Below are positions 53,533-61,351 of a stretch of DNA of 64,000 nt, one piece after another. This stretch comes from Comamonadaceae bacterium (GTDB lineage: Bacteria; Pseudomonadota; Gammaproteobacteria; Burkholderiales; Burkholderiaceae_C): positions 1 to 64,000 of the forward strand of contig CANGIQ010000004.1 of assembly GCA_947453965.1 (NCBI GenBank), given 5' to 3'. Made by a program: the position numbers and the translations under genes. Within the stretch, counting starts at the first letter, position 1. Each line of letters starts with the position of its first letter. Below the pieces are notes generated by a model. The model made no database searches. It worked only from the letters and a program-made list of their open reading frames with translations, and was not told the DNA's origin.

Positions 53533-54801
53533 ATGTCACTGATCGTTCATAAATACGGCGGCACCTCAATGGGCTCGACAGAGCGCATTCGCAATGTCGC
53601 CAAGCGCGTGGCTAAATGGGCCCGTGCAGGCCACCAAATGGTGGTTGTGCCCTCTGCCATGAGCGGCGAGACCAACCGTTTGTTGGGTCTGGCCAAAGAG
53701 CTTGCGCCTTCCAAAGCCGACTCCGCCTACAACCGCGAGCTTGACATGCTGGCCGCCACGGGCGAGCAGGCGTCGTCCGCTTTGCTGGCCATTGCCCTGC
53801 AGGCCGAAGGCCAGCCCTCTGTGAGTTATGCCGGTTGGCAAGTGCCGATTCGCACTAACAACGCTTACACCAAAGCTCGCATTGAGTCGATTGATGACGT
53901 GCGTGTGCGCGCCGATTTGGATGCGGGCAAAGTGGTCATCATCACCGGCTTCCAAGGCAAAGACGAGCAAGACAACATCACCACCTTGGGTCGTGGCGGT
54001 TCAGACACCTCGGCTGTGGCCGTGGCGGCAGCCTTGAAAGCCAAAGAGTGCTTGATTTACACCGACGTGGATGGCGTGTACACCACCGACCCACGTGTGG
54101 TGCCCGAAGCGCGCCGCTTAGAAACACTCTGCTTTGAAGAGATGCTGGAAATGGCTTCTTTGGGCAGCAAAGTGCTGCAAATTCGCTCGGTCGAATTTGC
54201 CGGTAAATACAAGGTGCCGCTGCGCGTGTTGTCCAGCTTCACCGCGTGGGATATTGACATCAACGAAGAAGCCAAGTCAGGCACGTTGATTACCTTTGAG
54301 GAAGACGAAAAAATGGAACAAGCCATCGTGTCAGGCATCGCTTTCAATCGCGATGAAGCCAAAATTTCTGTGGTCGGCGTGCCCGACAAGCCAGGCATTG
54401 CCTATCAAATCTTGGGCGCTGTGGCCGAAGCCAATATTGAAGTGGACATGATCATCCAAAACATCAGCAAGGATGGCAAAACTGATTTCAGCTTCACCGT
54501 GCACCGCAACGACTATGCGCGCACCACCGATTTGTTGAAAGAAAAAGTGTTGCCCACCCTGGGTGCCACCGATGTGCAAGGCGACACCAAGATTTGCAAA
54601 GTCTCCATCGTGGGCATCGGCATGCGCAGCCACGTGGGCGTGGCGAGCAAGATGTTCCGCTCGTTGAGCGAAGAGGGCATCAACATTCAGATGATCTCGA
54701 CCTCTGAAATCAAGACCTCGGTCGTGATCGACGAGAAATACATGGAGCTCGCCGTGCGCGCCTTGCATAAAGCTTTTGATTTGGACCAGCCTAGCGCCTG
54801 A
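53533..54801 (+). CDS. lysC: Aspartate kinase
   Basis: A 422-aa monofunctional aspartokinase, the first step of Lys/Thr/Met synthesis. LIVHKYGGTSMGS, TTLGRGGSDTSAVAVAAAL and DVDGVYTTDPRVVPEARRL mark the kinase domain. Two C-terminal ACT domains (SVVGVPDKPGIAYQIL and SIVGIGMRSHVGVASKMF) give feedback control by Lys/Thr. It is followed 23 bases later by tRNA-Ser. Confidence 0.97.
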   Translation: MSLIVHKYGGTSMGSTERIRNVAKRVAKWARAGHQMVVVPSAMSGETNRLLGLAKELAPSKADSAYNRELDMLAATGEQASSALLAIALQAEGQPSVSYAGWQVPIRTNNAYTKARIESIDDVRVRADLDAGKVVIITGFQGKDEQDNITTLGRGGSDTSAVAVAAALKAKECLIYTDVDGVYTTDPRVVPEARRLETLCFEEMLEMASLGSKVLQIRSVEFAGKYKVPLRVLSSFTAWDIDINEEAKSGTLITFEEDEKMEQAIVSGIAFNRDEAKISVVGVPDKPGIAYQILGAVAEANIEVDMIIQNISKDGKTDFSFTVHRNDYARTTDLLKEKVLPTLGATDVQGDTKICKVSIVGIGMRSHVGVASKMFRSLSEEGINIQMISTSEIKTSVVIDEKYMELAVRALHKAFDLDQPSA

Positions 54802-54824
54802 ACTGAGGCATAATAGGCAGCGCT

Positions 54825-54917
54825 GGAAACGTGACCGAGTGGCCGAAGGTGCTCCCCTGCTAAGGGAGTATGGGGTGTAGAGCCTCATCGAGGGTTCGAA
54901 TCCCTCCGTTTCCGCCA
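54825..54917 (+). tRNA. tRNA-Ser(GCU) with encoded CCA
   Basis: Acceptor arms GGAAACG and CGTTTCC, anticodon stem CTCCC/GGGAG with loop CTGCTAA (anticodon GCT at 54859-54861), a long class II variable arm and T-loop GGTTCGAATCC. G73 is followed by an encoded CCA. The 3' end borders AT-rich accessory DNA, a classic island attachment position. Confidence 0.97.
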
Positions 54918-54960
54918 AAACGTTGTTTGTAGAAGTCTCTAGGAAATCTGCAAATACCCT

Positions 54961-54996
54961 AAAAGCCCCGTAAACACTACGTTTCGGGGCTTTTTT
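54961..54996 (+). terminator. Intrinsic terminator after tRNA-Ser
   Basis: AAAAGCCCCG (54961-54970) pairs with CGGGGCTTTT (54985-54994) around a 14-base loop and is followed by T residues. It ends the lysC/tRNA-Ser transcript before the island. Confidence 0.9.
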
Positions 54997-55018
54997 AATA
55001 GATTCGGAGATAAGCGAC

Positions 55019-56755
55019 ATGCCATTTGGATTACCAATCACAATTAAAGATGCGGTCGAACATATCCATAGAAAAGAATACTTGTTGCCAGCAATTCAAA
55101 GGGAATTCGTATGGAGCGCTGAACAAATAGAAAAGCTGTTTGACTCTTTGATGCGAGGCTATCCGATTAGTTCATTTTTATTTTGGAAAGTTGAAAAAAG
55201 AAATCAAAAAAACTACCAGTTTTATGAATTTATTCGTGATTATCATGAGCGTGACAGTACAAATAACCCCAAAGCTAATGTCAGTGGCGAGGATGCAATT
55301 ACCGCAATTCTTGATGGGCAGCAGCGACTGACATCTCTGTATATTGGCCTGAAAGGGTCTTATGCGTATAAGCTCTCTAAAAAGCGATGGGATAACCCGT
55401 CTGCTTTTCCTAAGAGAAAACTGTGCCTAAATTTACTCTCCTCCTCGGGAGATACAGATCTTGAATTTGATTTTCAGTTTAAGACAGACGAAGAAATTAA
55501 TTTGAAGGATGAAAATAAGTTATGGTTCGTTGTTGGCGACATCATGAACTTCAAGTCCTTAGAGGATGCAATGAATTATTTGATGGAAAACGTTGTTGGA
55601 AAATATCCAGCAGATGCCATGAAATTTGCTAATGCGACGCTGTGTAAGTTATATCAAGTTGTTCATCAATCTCAATCTATTAACTTCTTTCTTGAAGAAG
55701 GGGAGAGCTTAGACAAAGTACTCGATATTTTTGTTCGTATTAACAGTGGTGGCACCCAGTTGAGTTATTCAGATTTGTTGCTCTCTATTGCTTCGGCTGA
55801 ATGGAAAGACCGAGATGCGAGAGAGGAAATCACTTCATTCGTGAAGGAGCTTAATGCTATTGGCGGTGGTTTTAACCTTAACAAAGACTTTGTATTAAAA
55901 AACTGTTTGGTGTTAACGGATAAAGAAATTGCATTCAAGGTTGAAAATTTTAACGAAACTACCTTGCGCGACATTGAATTTGCTTGGCTTGATATTACAA
56001 AAGCCATCAAAGCAGCCGTTGTTTTAGTGGCAAGTTTGGGCTATCAGAGAGATACATTGACCTCAAGCAATGCAATTGTTCCAATCGCATATTACTTGAA
56101 AAAAATTGGAAGCCCAGAAAATTTCCATATCTCCCGTGCATTCGAAGAGGATCGAAAGAAGATCTCTAAATGGTTACGTATGGCACTTTTGAAAAGAACA
56201 TTCAGCGGTCAACCTGATAATGTGTTGCGCCCTATGCGTGATGTCATCAGAGATTTTGATCAAAACTTCCCACTTGAACATCTATTTGATAAGTTCAAGG
56301 GGACATCCAAGGCACTGACTTTTGATGATGATGAGTTGGTGAATCTGACTTCGTATGAGTATGGCGAAGCTTACACATACTCAGCGTTGGCGTTCTTGTA
56401 TCCTTCCTTGGATTTTAGAAATCGATTTCACCTCGATCACATTTACCCCAAATGGATGTTTACGCGCAAAGAGTTGACAAAACAGGGGGTTTCCAAAGAA
56501 GATATCCCAGCCTACCTAGAGAGCTTTAATTCTTTAGCCAATTTGCAGTTGTTAGAAGGCGTTCCGAATCAAGAAAAATCGGGTAAAAAAATTAATCAAT
56601 GGATGGAGGAAACATACCCGAATGCAGCAGATAGAACGGCGTATCGGAATAAAAATTACATACCGGAAATGGATTTGACTATTGCTAACTTTCTGCAATT
56701 TATTGAATTGAGAAAAGCATTATTGGTCTCTGAATTTCAGCATTTACTTAGATAA
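55019..56755 (+). CDS. Fused DUF262-DUF1524 protein (GmrSD-type)
   Basis: A 578-aa protein. The N-terminal DUF262 domain has LPAIQREFVWSAEQIEKLFDSL and ILDGQQRLTSLYIG (DGQQR at 99-103), a ParB/Srx-like nucleotide site. The C-terminal HNH-type nuclease domain has HLDHIYPK (His471, Asp473, His474) with FNSLANLQLLEG and NQEKSGK supplying the Asn/Lys positions. DUF262+DUF1524 fusions are the single-chain form of the type IV enzyme GmrSD, which attacks modified phage DNA. RBS GGAG precedes the ATG. The DNA is AT-rich, consistent with transfer. Confidence 0.85.
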   Translation: MPFGLPITIKDAVEHIHRKEYLLPAIQREFVWSAEQIEKLFDSLMRGYPISSFLFWKVEKRNQKNYQFYEFIRDYHERDSTNNPKANVSGEDAITAILDGQQRLTSLYIGLKGSYAYKLSKKRWDNPSAFPKRKLCLNLLSSSGDTDLEFDFQFKTDEEINLKDENKLWFVVGDIMNFKSLEDAMNYLMENVVGKYPADAMKFANATLCKLYQVVHQSQSINFFLEEGESLDKVLDIFVRINSGGTQLSYSDLLLSIASAEWKDRDAREEITSFVKELNAIGGGFNLNKDFVLKNCLVLTDKEIAFKVENFNETTLRDIEFAWLDITKAIKAAVVLVASLGYQRDTLTSSNAIVPIAYYLKKIGSPENFHISRAFEEDRKKISKWLRMALLKRTFSGQPDNVLRPMRDVIRDFDQNFPLEHLFDKFKGTSKALTFDDDELVNLTSYEYGEAYTYSALAFLYPSLDFRNRFHLDHIYPKWMFTRKELTKQGVSKEDIPAYLESFNSLANLQLLEGVPNQEKSGKKINQWMEETYPNAADRTAYRNKNYIPEMDLTIANFLQFIELRKALLVSEFQHLLR

Positions 56756-56796
56756 ATATGAGGTAATGAAGCAGAGGGTTGTAGTATTTCAAATCC

Positions 56797-57768
56797 TCAC
56801 TGATCGCCTTCATATTTTTTTAGCACTTTCCTAAATTCGCTGTGAACCCGGTCCTTGAGCGATACAGGACAGTTGACTTGAACATCGGCACCATAGCGAA
56901 GAATATCGCCAATCAACTCGCGCTCATCTGAGTATGGAATTTCCAGTACGTAAGAGCCGTCTGACTCTTCATGCCCTTTTTGGTCTGGATGCCATTCTTC
57001 ATGCTTTACCCACCTAGCCCGCTCTGGTGTGAACTTCAGCTTAGCCCAGCCTTTAACTGCGCCACCAAAGATACCGTAGCCACTTTGCATGGATGAGCGA
57101 AGTTGGTCTGTATCTAGCTCTTTGGCGTCAACATCTAGCTGTTCGCATTCGGTGATGGCGTCTACGGCAAAGCTTCTTACCTCTTTGCGCAGGTGGCACC
57201 AAGCATCCACATACCAGTTGTCACGGTAGTGCACCAGTTGTTGAGGGGAGATGGTTCGCTCCACCATCTTGCCTGTTTGGCGGTTGAAATGTTGAATCGT
57301 GATTTGCTTGCGTTCAAGTGTTGCCTTGGCTATCAGTTCAAAGCATTTCAGCTTCAAGCGGCGTTTGCCAGCGTGTACCAAACGTACGCGTTGTGACAAC
57401 GTTTCTGCACTTAGCCCTTGTCCGGTCAGCATGTCATCTAGGCGTTGTTGCAACGGCTTGAGCTTGGGACCAAGCAGGCCGGGCTCTAGCTGTTCAAGCA
57501 TGTTTTGAATGGTGAGCAAAGCCAAGATTTCGTCTTGGCTAAACCAAAGACCAGGCAGTTCTTGGTGGGTGTCTGTGTTGTCTATGCGGTAGCCGCCAAG
57601 GTCCCGGTCAAAGACAACTGGAATGTTCAGGCGGTCACGCAGCTTGGCCAAGTCACGTTTAAAGGTGGCTTGGCTGATTTCGAGCTTGTTCAGTATTTCA
57701 TCACGCGGCAAAGCCCTGTGGCCTGTGAGTAGTGTTCGGTAGCTGTAAAGGCGATCAATTTCACTCAT
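56797..57768 (-). CDS. WYL-domain transcriptional regulator (YafY type)
   Basis: A 323-aa regulator with an N-terminal winged HTH (ALPRDEILNKLEISQATFKRDLAKLRDRLN, over residues 18-48), a WYL domain (ITIQHFNRQTGKMVERTISPQQLVHYRDNWYVDAWC, about 155-195) and a WCX-like C-terminal domain. WYL proteins often regulate phage-defence genes by ligand binding. It is divergent from the tandem-AAA gene across 405 bases containing TTGATC repeats. Its composition looks closer to the core than that of its neighbours. Confidence 0.9.
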   Translation of the reverse strand: MSEIDRLYSYRTLLTGHRALPRDEILNKLEISQATFKRDLAKLRDRLNIPVVFDRDLGGYRIDNTDTHQELPGLWFSQDEILALLTIQNMLEQLEPGLLGPKLKPLQQRLDDMLTGQGLSAETLSQRVRLVHAGKRRLKLKCFELIAKATLERKQITIQHFNRQTGKMVERTISPQQLVHYRDNWYVDAWCHLRKEVRSFAVDAITECEQLDVDAKELDTDQLRSSMQSGYGIFGGAVKGWAKLKFTPERARWVKHEEWHPDQKGHEESDGSYVLEIPYSDERELIGDILRYGADVQVNCPVSLKDRVHSEFRKVLKKYEGDQ

Positions 57769-57803
57769 GTGTGAAGTCCAGGTTGTCTTTTATGAAAGAT
57801 ATA

Positions 57804-57869
57804 TTGATCATACTTTTAAGCATTTACTCCCTTACTTGATCAATGCCAAAGAGTTGATCCAAGGCATTG
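57804..57869. promoter_or_regulatory. TTGATC repeats and inverted repeat, possible WYL operator
   Basis: TTGATCA occurs at 57804-57810 and 57836-57842, and TTGATCC at 57854-57860. CAATGCC (57841-57847) and GGCATTG (57863-57869) form an inverted repeat around the third copy. They sit 36-100 bases upstream of the WYL start on its divergent side, a fitting place for autoregulation. Confidence 0.45.
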
Positions 57870-58014
57870 GCCGCTCGTTATTTGCGGTTGGGGCGTGGGT
57901 GCCGGGCGACTGAGCAATATTCCTTGGCTATCCAGAAAGCCAATGGCGCTGCTGCTTATTTTCAAAAGTGACGGAAGACTAGCTTTGGTGGACATTTTGT
58001 TATGTGACCAATTT

Positions 58015-58045
58015 TTCCATAGGCTCGCTCTGTGAGCCTATGGAA
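58015..58045. repeat. Perfect hairpin, 12-base arms
   Basis: TTCCATAGGCTC (58015-58026) and GAGCCTATGGAA (58034-58045) flank the 7-base loop GCTCTGT, about 130 bases before the AAA start. There is no T-run on either side, so an operator or mRNA leader element is more likely than a terminator. Confidence 0.7.
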
Positions 58046-58173
58046 ACGTAGTATCGCAATCAGCATACTTTCCACTGGCAATGGATTTCTTACTAGGCGT
58101 GGAATAAGTCTAGGATTTTGTTATTCGTCTTTCCTTGTGCTGCAGGAGGGGCTTGCTTTGTCGTGAGGTTTTC

Positions 58174-60318
58174 ATGAAGCGTCGTCGTTCTCGTGGTTTT
58201 TTTCCATTCGATACATCTAACAACTCTGTCGAGACAGAACAGATTGCAATGCAATTTGCCCCGTTTTGCCGAAAATGGACTCTACGTGCTCTTATTGAAT
58301 TGGGTGCGCATCGTTCTGTGTTGCACGATGATCATTGCTCTGAACCAGGCTTGATTCGTTCTTTGGGTGTCACTGTTGACTTAGAGAGTGAGTACGAGCA
58401 GAAAAAGGTGCTGGCCGAACTGAAGCAAATGCACCGCAACATTGCGGAACATTCGTTGCCTAGTACGTCCGCAGGCGCATTGATGAAAAATATTGCGTGG
58501 TTGGCCGAGCAACTTAACTTGAATGAAGATGAGCAAAAGATTTTGTTCTTTTGTGTTCTTGAGCGCCAAAGTGTTTATTTGCGTCAAATCATGGCTTCAT
58601 TGGGCGCAATGAATAGCACGCGTGTTGTGACCGTTCTGTCAGTCTTGCTTGAAATCCCTTTGCCGAACGTTCACAAGGCATTTTCACAAAATTCTGGTTT
58701 AACCCGTTCTGGTCTTGTGACGATTGATGACAGCAACTGTTTTGATTTTTGCAACAAGATGGATTTGATTGAAGGCTTGGCAGAGCGTCTGATTCTTGAT
58801 CAAGAAAATCCGTTCAATCTTTTTGCTGATAACTTTGTTGTTGCGCGATCCGCTAGTTTGGAGCTCAATCGCTTTGAGCACATGAAAGATAAGCTTGAAC
58901 GCTTGACGAAATACTTGGGTGCGTCATTGCGTCAAGGTCACGAAGGCGTAAACATCCTTGTCTACGGACCGCCCGGTACTGGAAAAACGGAGTGTGTGCG
59001 TGCAATTGCAAAAGAGCTGGATGCTGAGCTGTTTGAAGTAGCGGTCGAAAATCGTCAAGGCGATCGTATGAATGGCGGAAATCGTATGTCAGCGTATCGC
59101 CTTTCGCAGCGTATCTTGGCTGAACGAAAAAAAGCATTGATTATTTTTGATGAAATTGAGGATATCAATTCATCAAGTCGAAATGATGAATTTGATTTTG
59201 GAAGTGTTCGTTCCAATCACACGGGGCAAAAAGGGTGGTTTAACCAGTTGCTTGAGCACAACCGTGTGCCAGCGATTTGGGTAACAAACAATATTCGTTT
59301 CCTTGACCCCGCTCATTTGCGCCGTTTTGACTATCACTTGCAAATGGAAATTCCACCTGCGCGTATTCGCTCAACAATGCTTGAAGAATACGCCAAATCG
59401 CTGAATGTCTCACAGCAATGGTGCGTCGAAATGGCTGCCAACGAAAAGCTTTCACCTGGCGTAATGTCGCGGGCTGCCAAAGTTGCCAAAGCGATGAACG
59501 ATGCTGGTGCAAATGGGACGCCAGAAGAGTTGCTTGAAGAGGTTATCGAATCTGCTTTAAAAGTTCAAAAATTTAATCTTCGTCGCAATTCAAACAAGTC
59601 CGGAAAAGTAACGTACCAGCTGGATGCGATTAACGCTGATTGCAACTTGAATCAAATTATTGAAGGGTTGCGCGAAACCAAGGAAGGCCGTTTGTGCCTG
59701 TACGGAGCAGCAGGTACAGGCAAGTCTGCATTTGCTCAGTACGTCGCTGCAGAGCTAGATAAGCCAGTCTTGTTAAAGCGTGCATCAGACATCTTGGGTA
59801 AATACGTTGGCGAAACTGAGGAGCGTATGGCGCAGATGTTCAAAGAAGCCGATCAAGAAAATGCGGTCTTAATTTTGGATGAGGCAGATAGCTTTTTGCG
59901 TTCGCGTGAGGGGGCTCGTCAAAACTGGGAAATCAGTGCAGTGAATGAAATGTTGACGCAAATGGAGTCTTTTCAAGGAATTTTCTTTGCGACCACAAAT
60001 CTGATGGATCAGCTTGATTCTGCAAGCCTTCGTCGTTTTGATGCAAAGATTAATTTCGGCTATTTGAAGTTTGACCAGTGTGTCGTGTTGTTTGATGATT
60101 TATGTAAAAAATTGAGCCTTGAGAGCAATGAGTTGGCCTATGTTTCTTTGCGTTTCTTGGACAAGCTCACTCCGGGGGACTTTTCAAACGTCTTGCGACA
60201 AGCTCGCTTGCGTCCAATGCGCAATGCATCAGACTTGATTGATCGCTTGACGCAAGAGATGAGCTTGAAGAAGTTGACTTCTGGGCGTCCTATGGGTTTT
60301 TTGGCTCAAGCCGCTTAA
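58174..60318 (+). CDS. Tandem-AAA ATPase of unknown function
   Basis: A 714-aa protein with an all-helical N-terminal region of about 230 residues (ENIA-like MKNIAWLAEQLNLNEDEQKILFF) and two AAA modules. Module 1 has Walker A GPPGTGKT (about 265-272) and Walker B LIIFDEIED (about 321). Module 2 has GAAGTGKS (about 511-518), VLILDEADSFL (about 564) and the LRRFDAKINFGYL sensor region. Both modules look catalytically competent. No protease, nuclease or TIR domain is visible. The start ATG 58174 is preferred over an upstream in-frame codon at 58135. The gene is AT-rich and divergent from a WYL regulator. Confidence 0.85.
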   Translation: MKRRRSRGFFPFDTSNNSVETEQIAMQFAPFCRKWTLRALIELGAHRSVLHDDHCSEPGLIRSLGVTVDLESEYEQKKVLAELKQMHRNIAEHSLPSTSAGALMKNIAWLAEQLNLNEDEQKILFFCVLERQSVYLRQIMASLGAMNSTRVVTVLSVLLEIPLPNVHKAFSQNSGLTRSGLVTIDDSNCFDFCNKMDLIEGLAERLILDQENPFNLFADNFVVARSASLELNRFEHMKDKLERLTKYLGASLRQGHEGVNILVYGPPGTGKTECVRAIAKELDAELFEVAVENRQGDRMNGGNRMSAYRLSQRILAERKKALIIFDEIEDINSSSRNDEFDFGSVRSNHTGQKGWFNQLLEHNRVPAIWVTNNIRFLDPAHLRRFDYHLQMEIPPARIRSTMLEEYAKSLNVSQQWCVEMAANEKLSPGVMSRAAKVAKAMNDAGANGTPEELLEEVIESALKVQKFNLRRNSNKSGKVTYQLDAINADCNLNQIIEGLRETKEGRLCLYGAAGTGKSAFAQYVAAELDKPVLLKRASDILGKYVGETEERMAQMFKEADQENAVLILDEADSFLRSREGARQNWEISAVNEMLTQMESFQGIFFATTNLMDQLDSASLRRFDAKINFGYLKFDQCVVLFDDLCKKLSLESNELAYVSLRFLDKLTPGDFSNVLRQARLRPMRNASDLIDRLTQEMSLKKLTSGRPMGFLAQAA

Positions 60319-60337
60319 ATCAATAGTTGACACGACT

Positions 60338-60381
60338 CGCTCATCAGGAAATTTAGAGTACTCATGAGCGATTTCTTTTCG
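60338..60381 (+). terminator. Possible terminator after the AAA gene
   Basis: CGCTCAT (60338-60344) and ATGAGCG (60364-60370) form a 7-base stem with a 19-base loop, followed by ATTTCTTTT. The loop is long, so the call is tentative. The rest of 60382-60543 is AT-rich leader without a recognisable gene. Confidence 0.4.
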
Positions 60382-60543
60382 TTTTTCGGGAGAGCCCTGT
60401 TTTTAATTAGGGAATAGCGGTGGTGGTTTTTTAATAGCTAATCATCAAAAAATAGAACTAAGTTAAAGACGACATGATTTGTCGCCTTAATTTTTTAGAG
60501 TCATCGTATTGAGTTCAATTTATCAGAAAAAATTGAAAGGTAA

Positions 60544-60990
60544 ATGATGACTATTCAAGTTCCAGAAATCCTGATGTATGGCGGTAAACAACTACGCATG
60601 TGTGCTGAGCCGTTACGTTCAATGCCTGGTGGAATTCCAGCTTTTAAATCATCAGTGATGCGAACCTCCTGCTGGCGGAAATATCTAGGGCATTGGGAAA
60701 TATTTGAAGGTAAGTTGTACTTGGTCAAGCTAGAGGGACGCATAGAAAGTGGTGAAACTTCTCGCGATTTAATGCTTTCTGATTTTTTTCCAGATGCAAA
60801 AGATAGGGTTTTCGCTTCATGGATCACTGGCGTTATTCCGTGTGAAAGCGGAAGGGATCTTGGTTTTTGGACACGCGATCTTCGTATTTACGGTGGTCCC
60901 TATGAGGTGAATCATTTTTTTAAGTTTGACCAAGGCGTTCTGTGCCGTGTACGAATCGTCAAGCGCAAAGACGTAATCGATTTTGTTTAA
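60544..60990 (+). CDS. Hypothetical 148-aa protein
   Basis: I do not recognise the family with certainty. The protein is compact and soluble, with no signal peptide or membrane segment. It contains CWRKYLGHWEIFEGKLYLVKLEG, given here as a conspicuous aromatic pattern W-x-x-Y-x-x-x-W-E-I around residues 41-60. FFPDAKDRVFASWITGVIP and LRIYGG follow, and it ends VCRVRIVKRK-like. The ATG pair at 60544 follows GAAAGG. It is the first gene of a plus-strand run after the AAA gene. Confidence 0.65.
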   Translation: MMTIQVPEILMYGGKQLRMCAEPLRSMPGGIPAFKSSVMRTSCWRKYLGHWEIFEGKLYLVKLEGRIESGETSRDLMLSDFFPDAKDRVFASWITGVIPCESGRDLGFWTRDLRIYGGPYEVNHFFKFDQGVLCRVRIVKRKDVIDFV

Positions 60991-61006
60991 TCAAAAGGAG
61001 CTTGCA

Positions 61007-61339
61007 ATGCGTAATGGGTTGAAGAAAGCTTCAGTGCTTTTTGTATTTTCTGTTTGCTGTACTGCTGGAGCGGAGACTACAGAGGATCCACATCAAAAAT
61101 TTCCAACATCAAAAAATCACACCAATAAATCGGTCATAACGTGGACGACAGTGAAAGACGTTCAAGCTGAATGTGAGCGCCAGAGCCATCGACGAGGGTA
61201 TGGAGGCTTTAACTATCCAGTTGAGGCATGTTCATTTTGGGGTAAGGATTCGTGCGAAATTGTGACATCTAAGGTTGTCAACTTCCACACAGTGGGACAT
61301 GAAATTCGACATTGTTTCCAAGGTAATTTTCATAAGTAA
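61007..61339 (+). CDS. Small secreted protein with HExxH motif
   Basis: A 110-aa protein. A signal peptide (KKASVLFVFSVCCTAGA) precedes a mature chain with four cysteines (56, 75, 83, 103) and the zinc-protease-like motif HEIRH at 98-102 in VGHEIRHCFQGNFH near the C-terminus. A lone HExxH could be a minimal metal site or coincidence. RBS AAAGGAG sits at good distance from the ATG at 61007; the longer frame from 60983 overlaps the previous gene. The lipoprotein gene follows 12 bases later. Confidence 0.7.
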   Translation: MRNGLKKASVLFVFSVCCTAGAETTEDPHQKFPTSKNHTNKSVITWTTVKDVQAECERQSHRRGYGGFNYPVEACSFWGKDSCEIVTSKVVNFHTVGHEIRHCFQGNFHK

Positions 61340-61351
61340 AGGACGTACGCA

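Larger units (their letters stand above)
57769..58173. other. 405-base regulatory gap between WYL and AAA genes
   Basis: No firm gene. It contains three TTGATC elements, an inverted repeat and a long hairpin, described separately. A short frame at 57867-57971 (TTG start, ending YSLAIQKANGAAAYFQK) looks faintly protein-like and could be a coding remnant. The part nearest the AAA gene is probably its leader. Confidence 0.5.

Noticed and set aside
54331-55041. A 236-aa minus-strand frame spanning the tRNA-Ser gene
   Set aside because: Its middle is a translation of the tRNA (a familiar annotation artefact) and the rest is antisense to lysC and the terminator.
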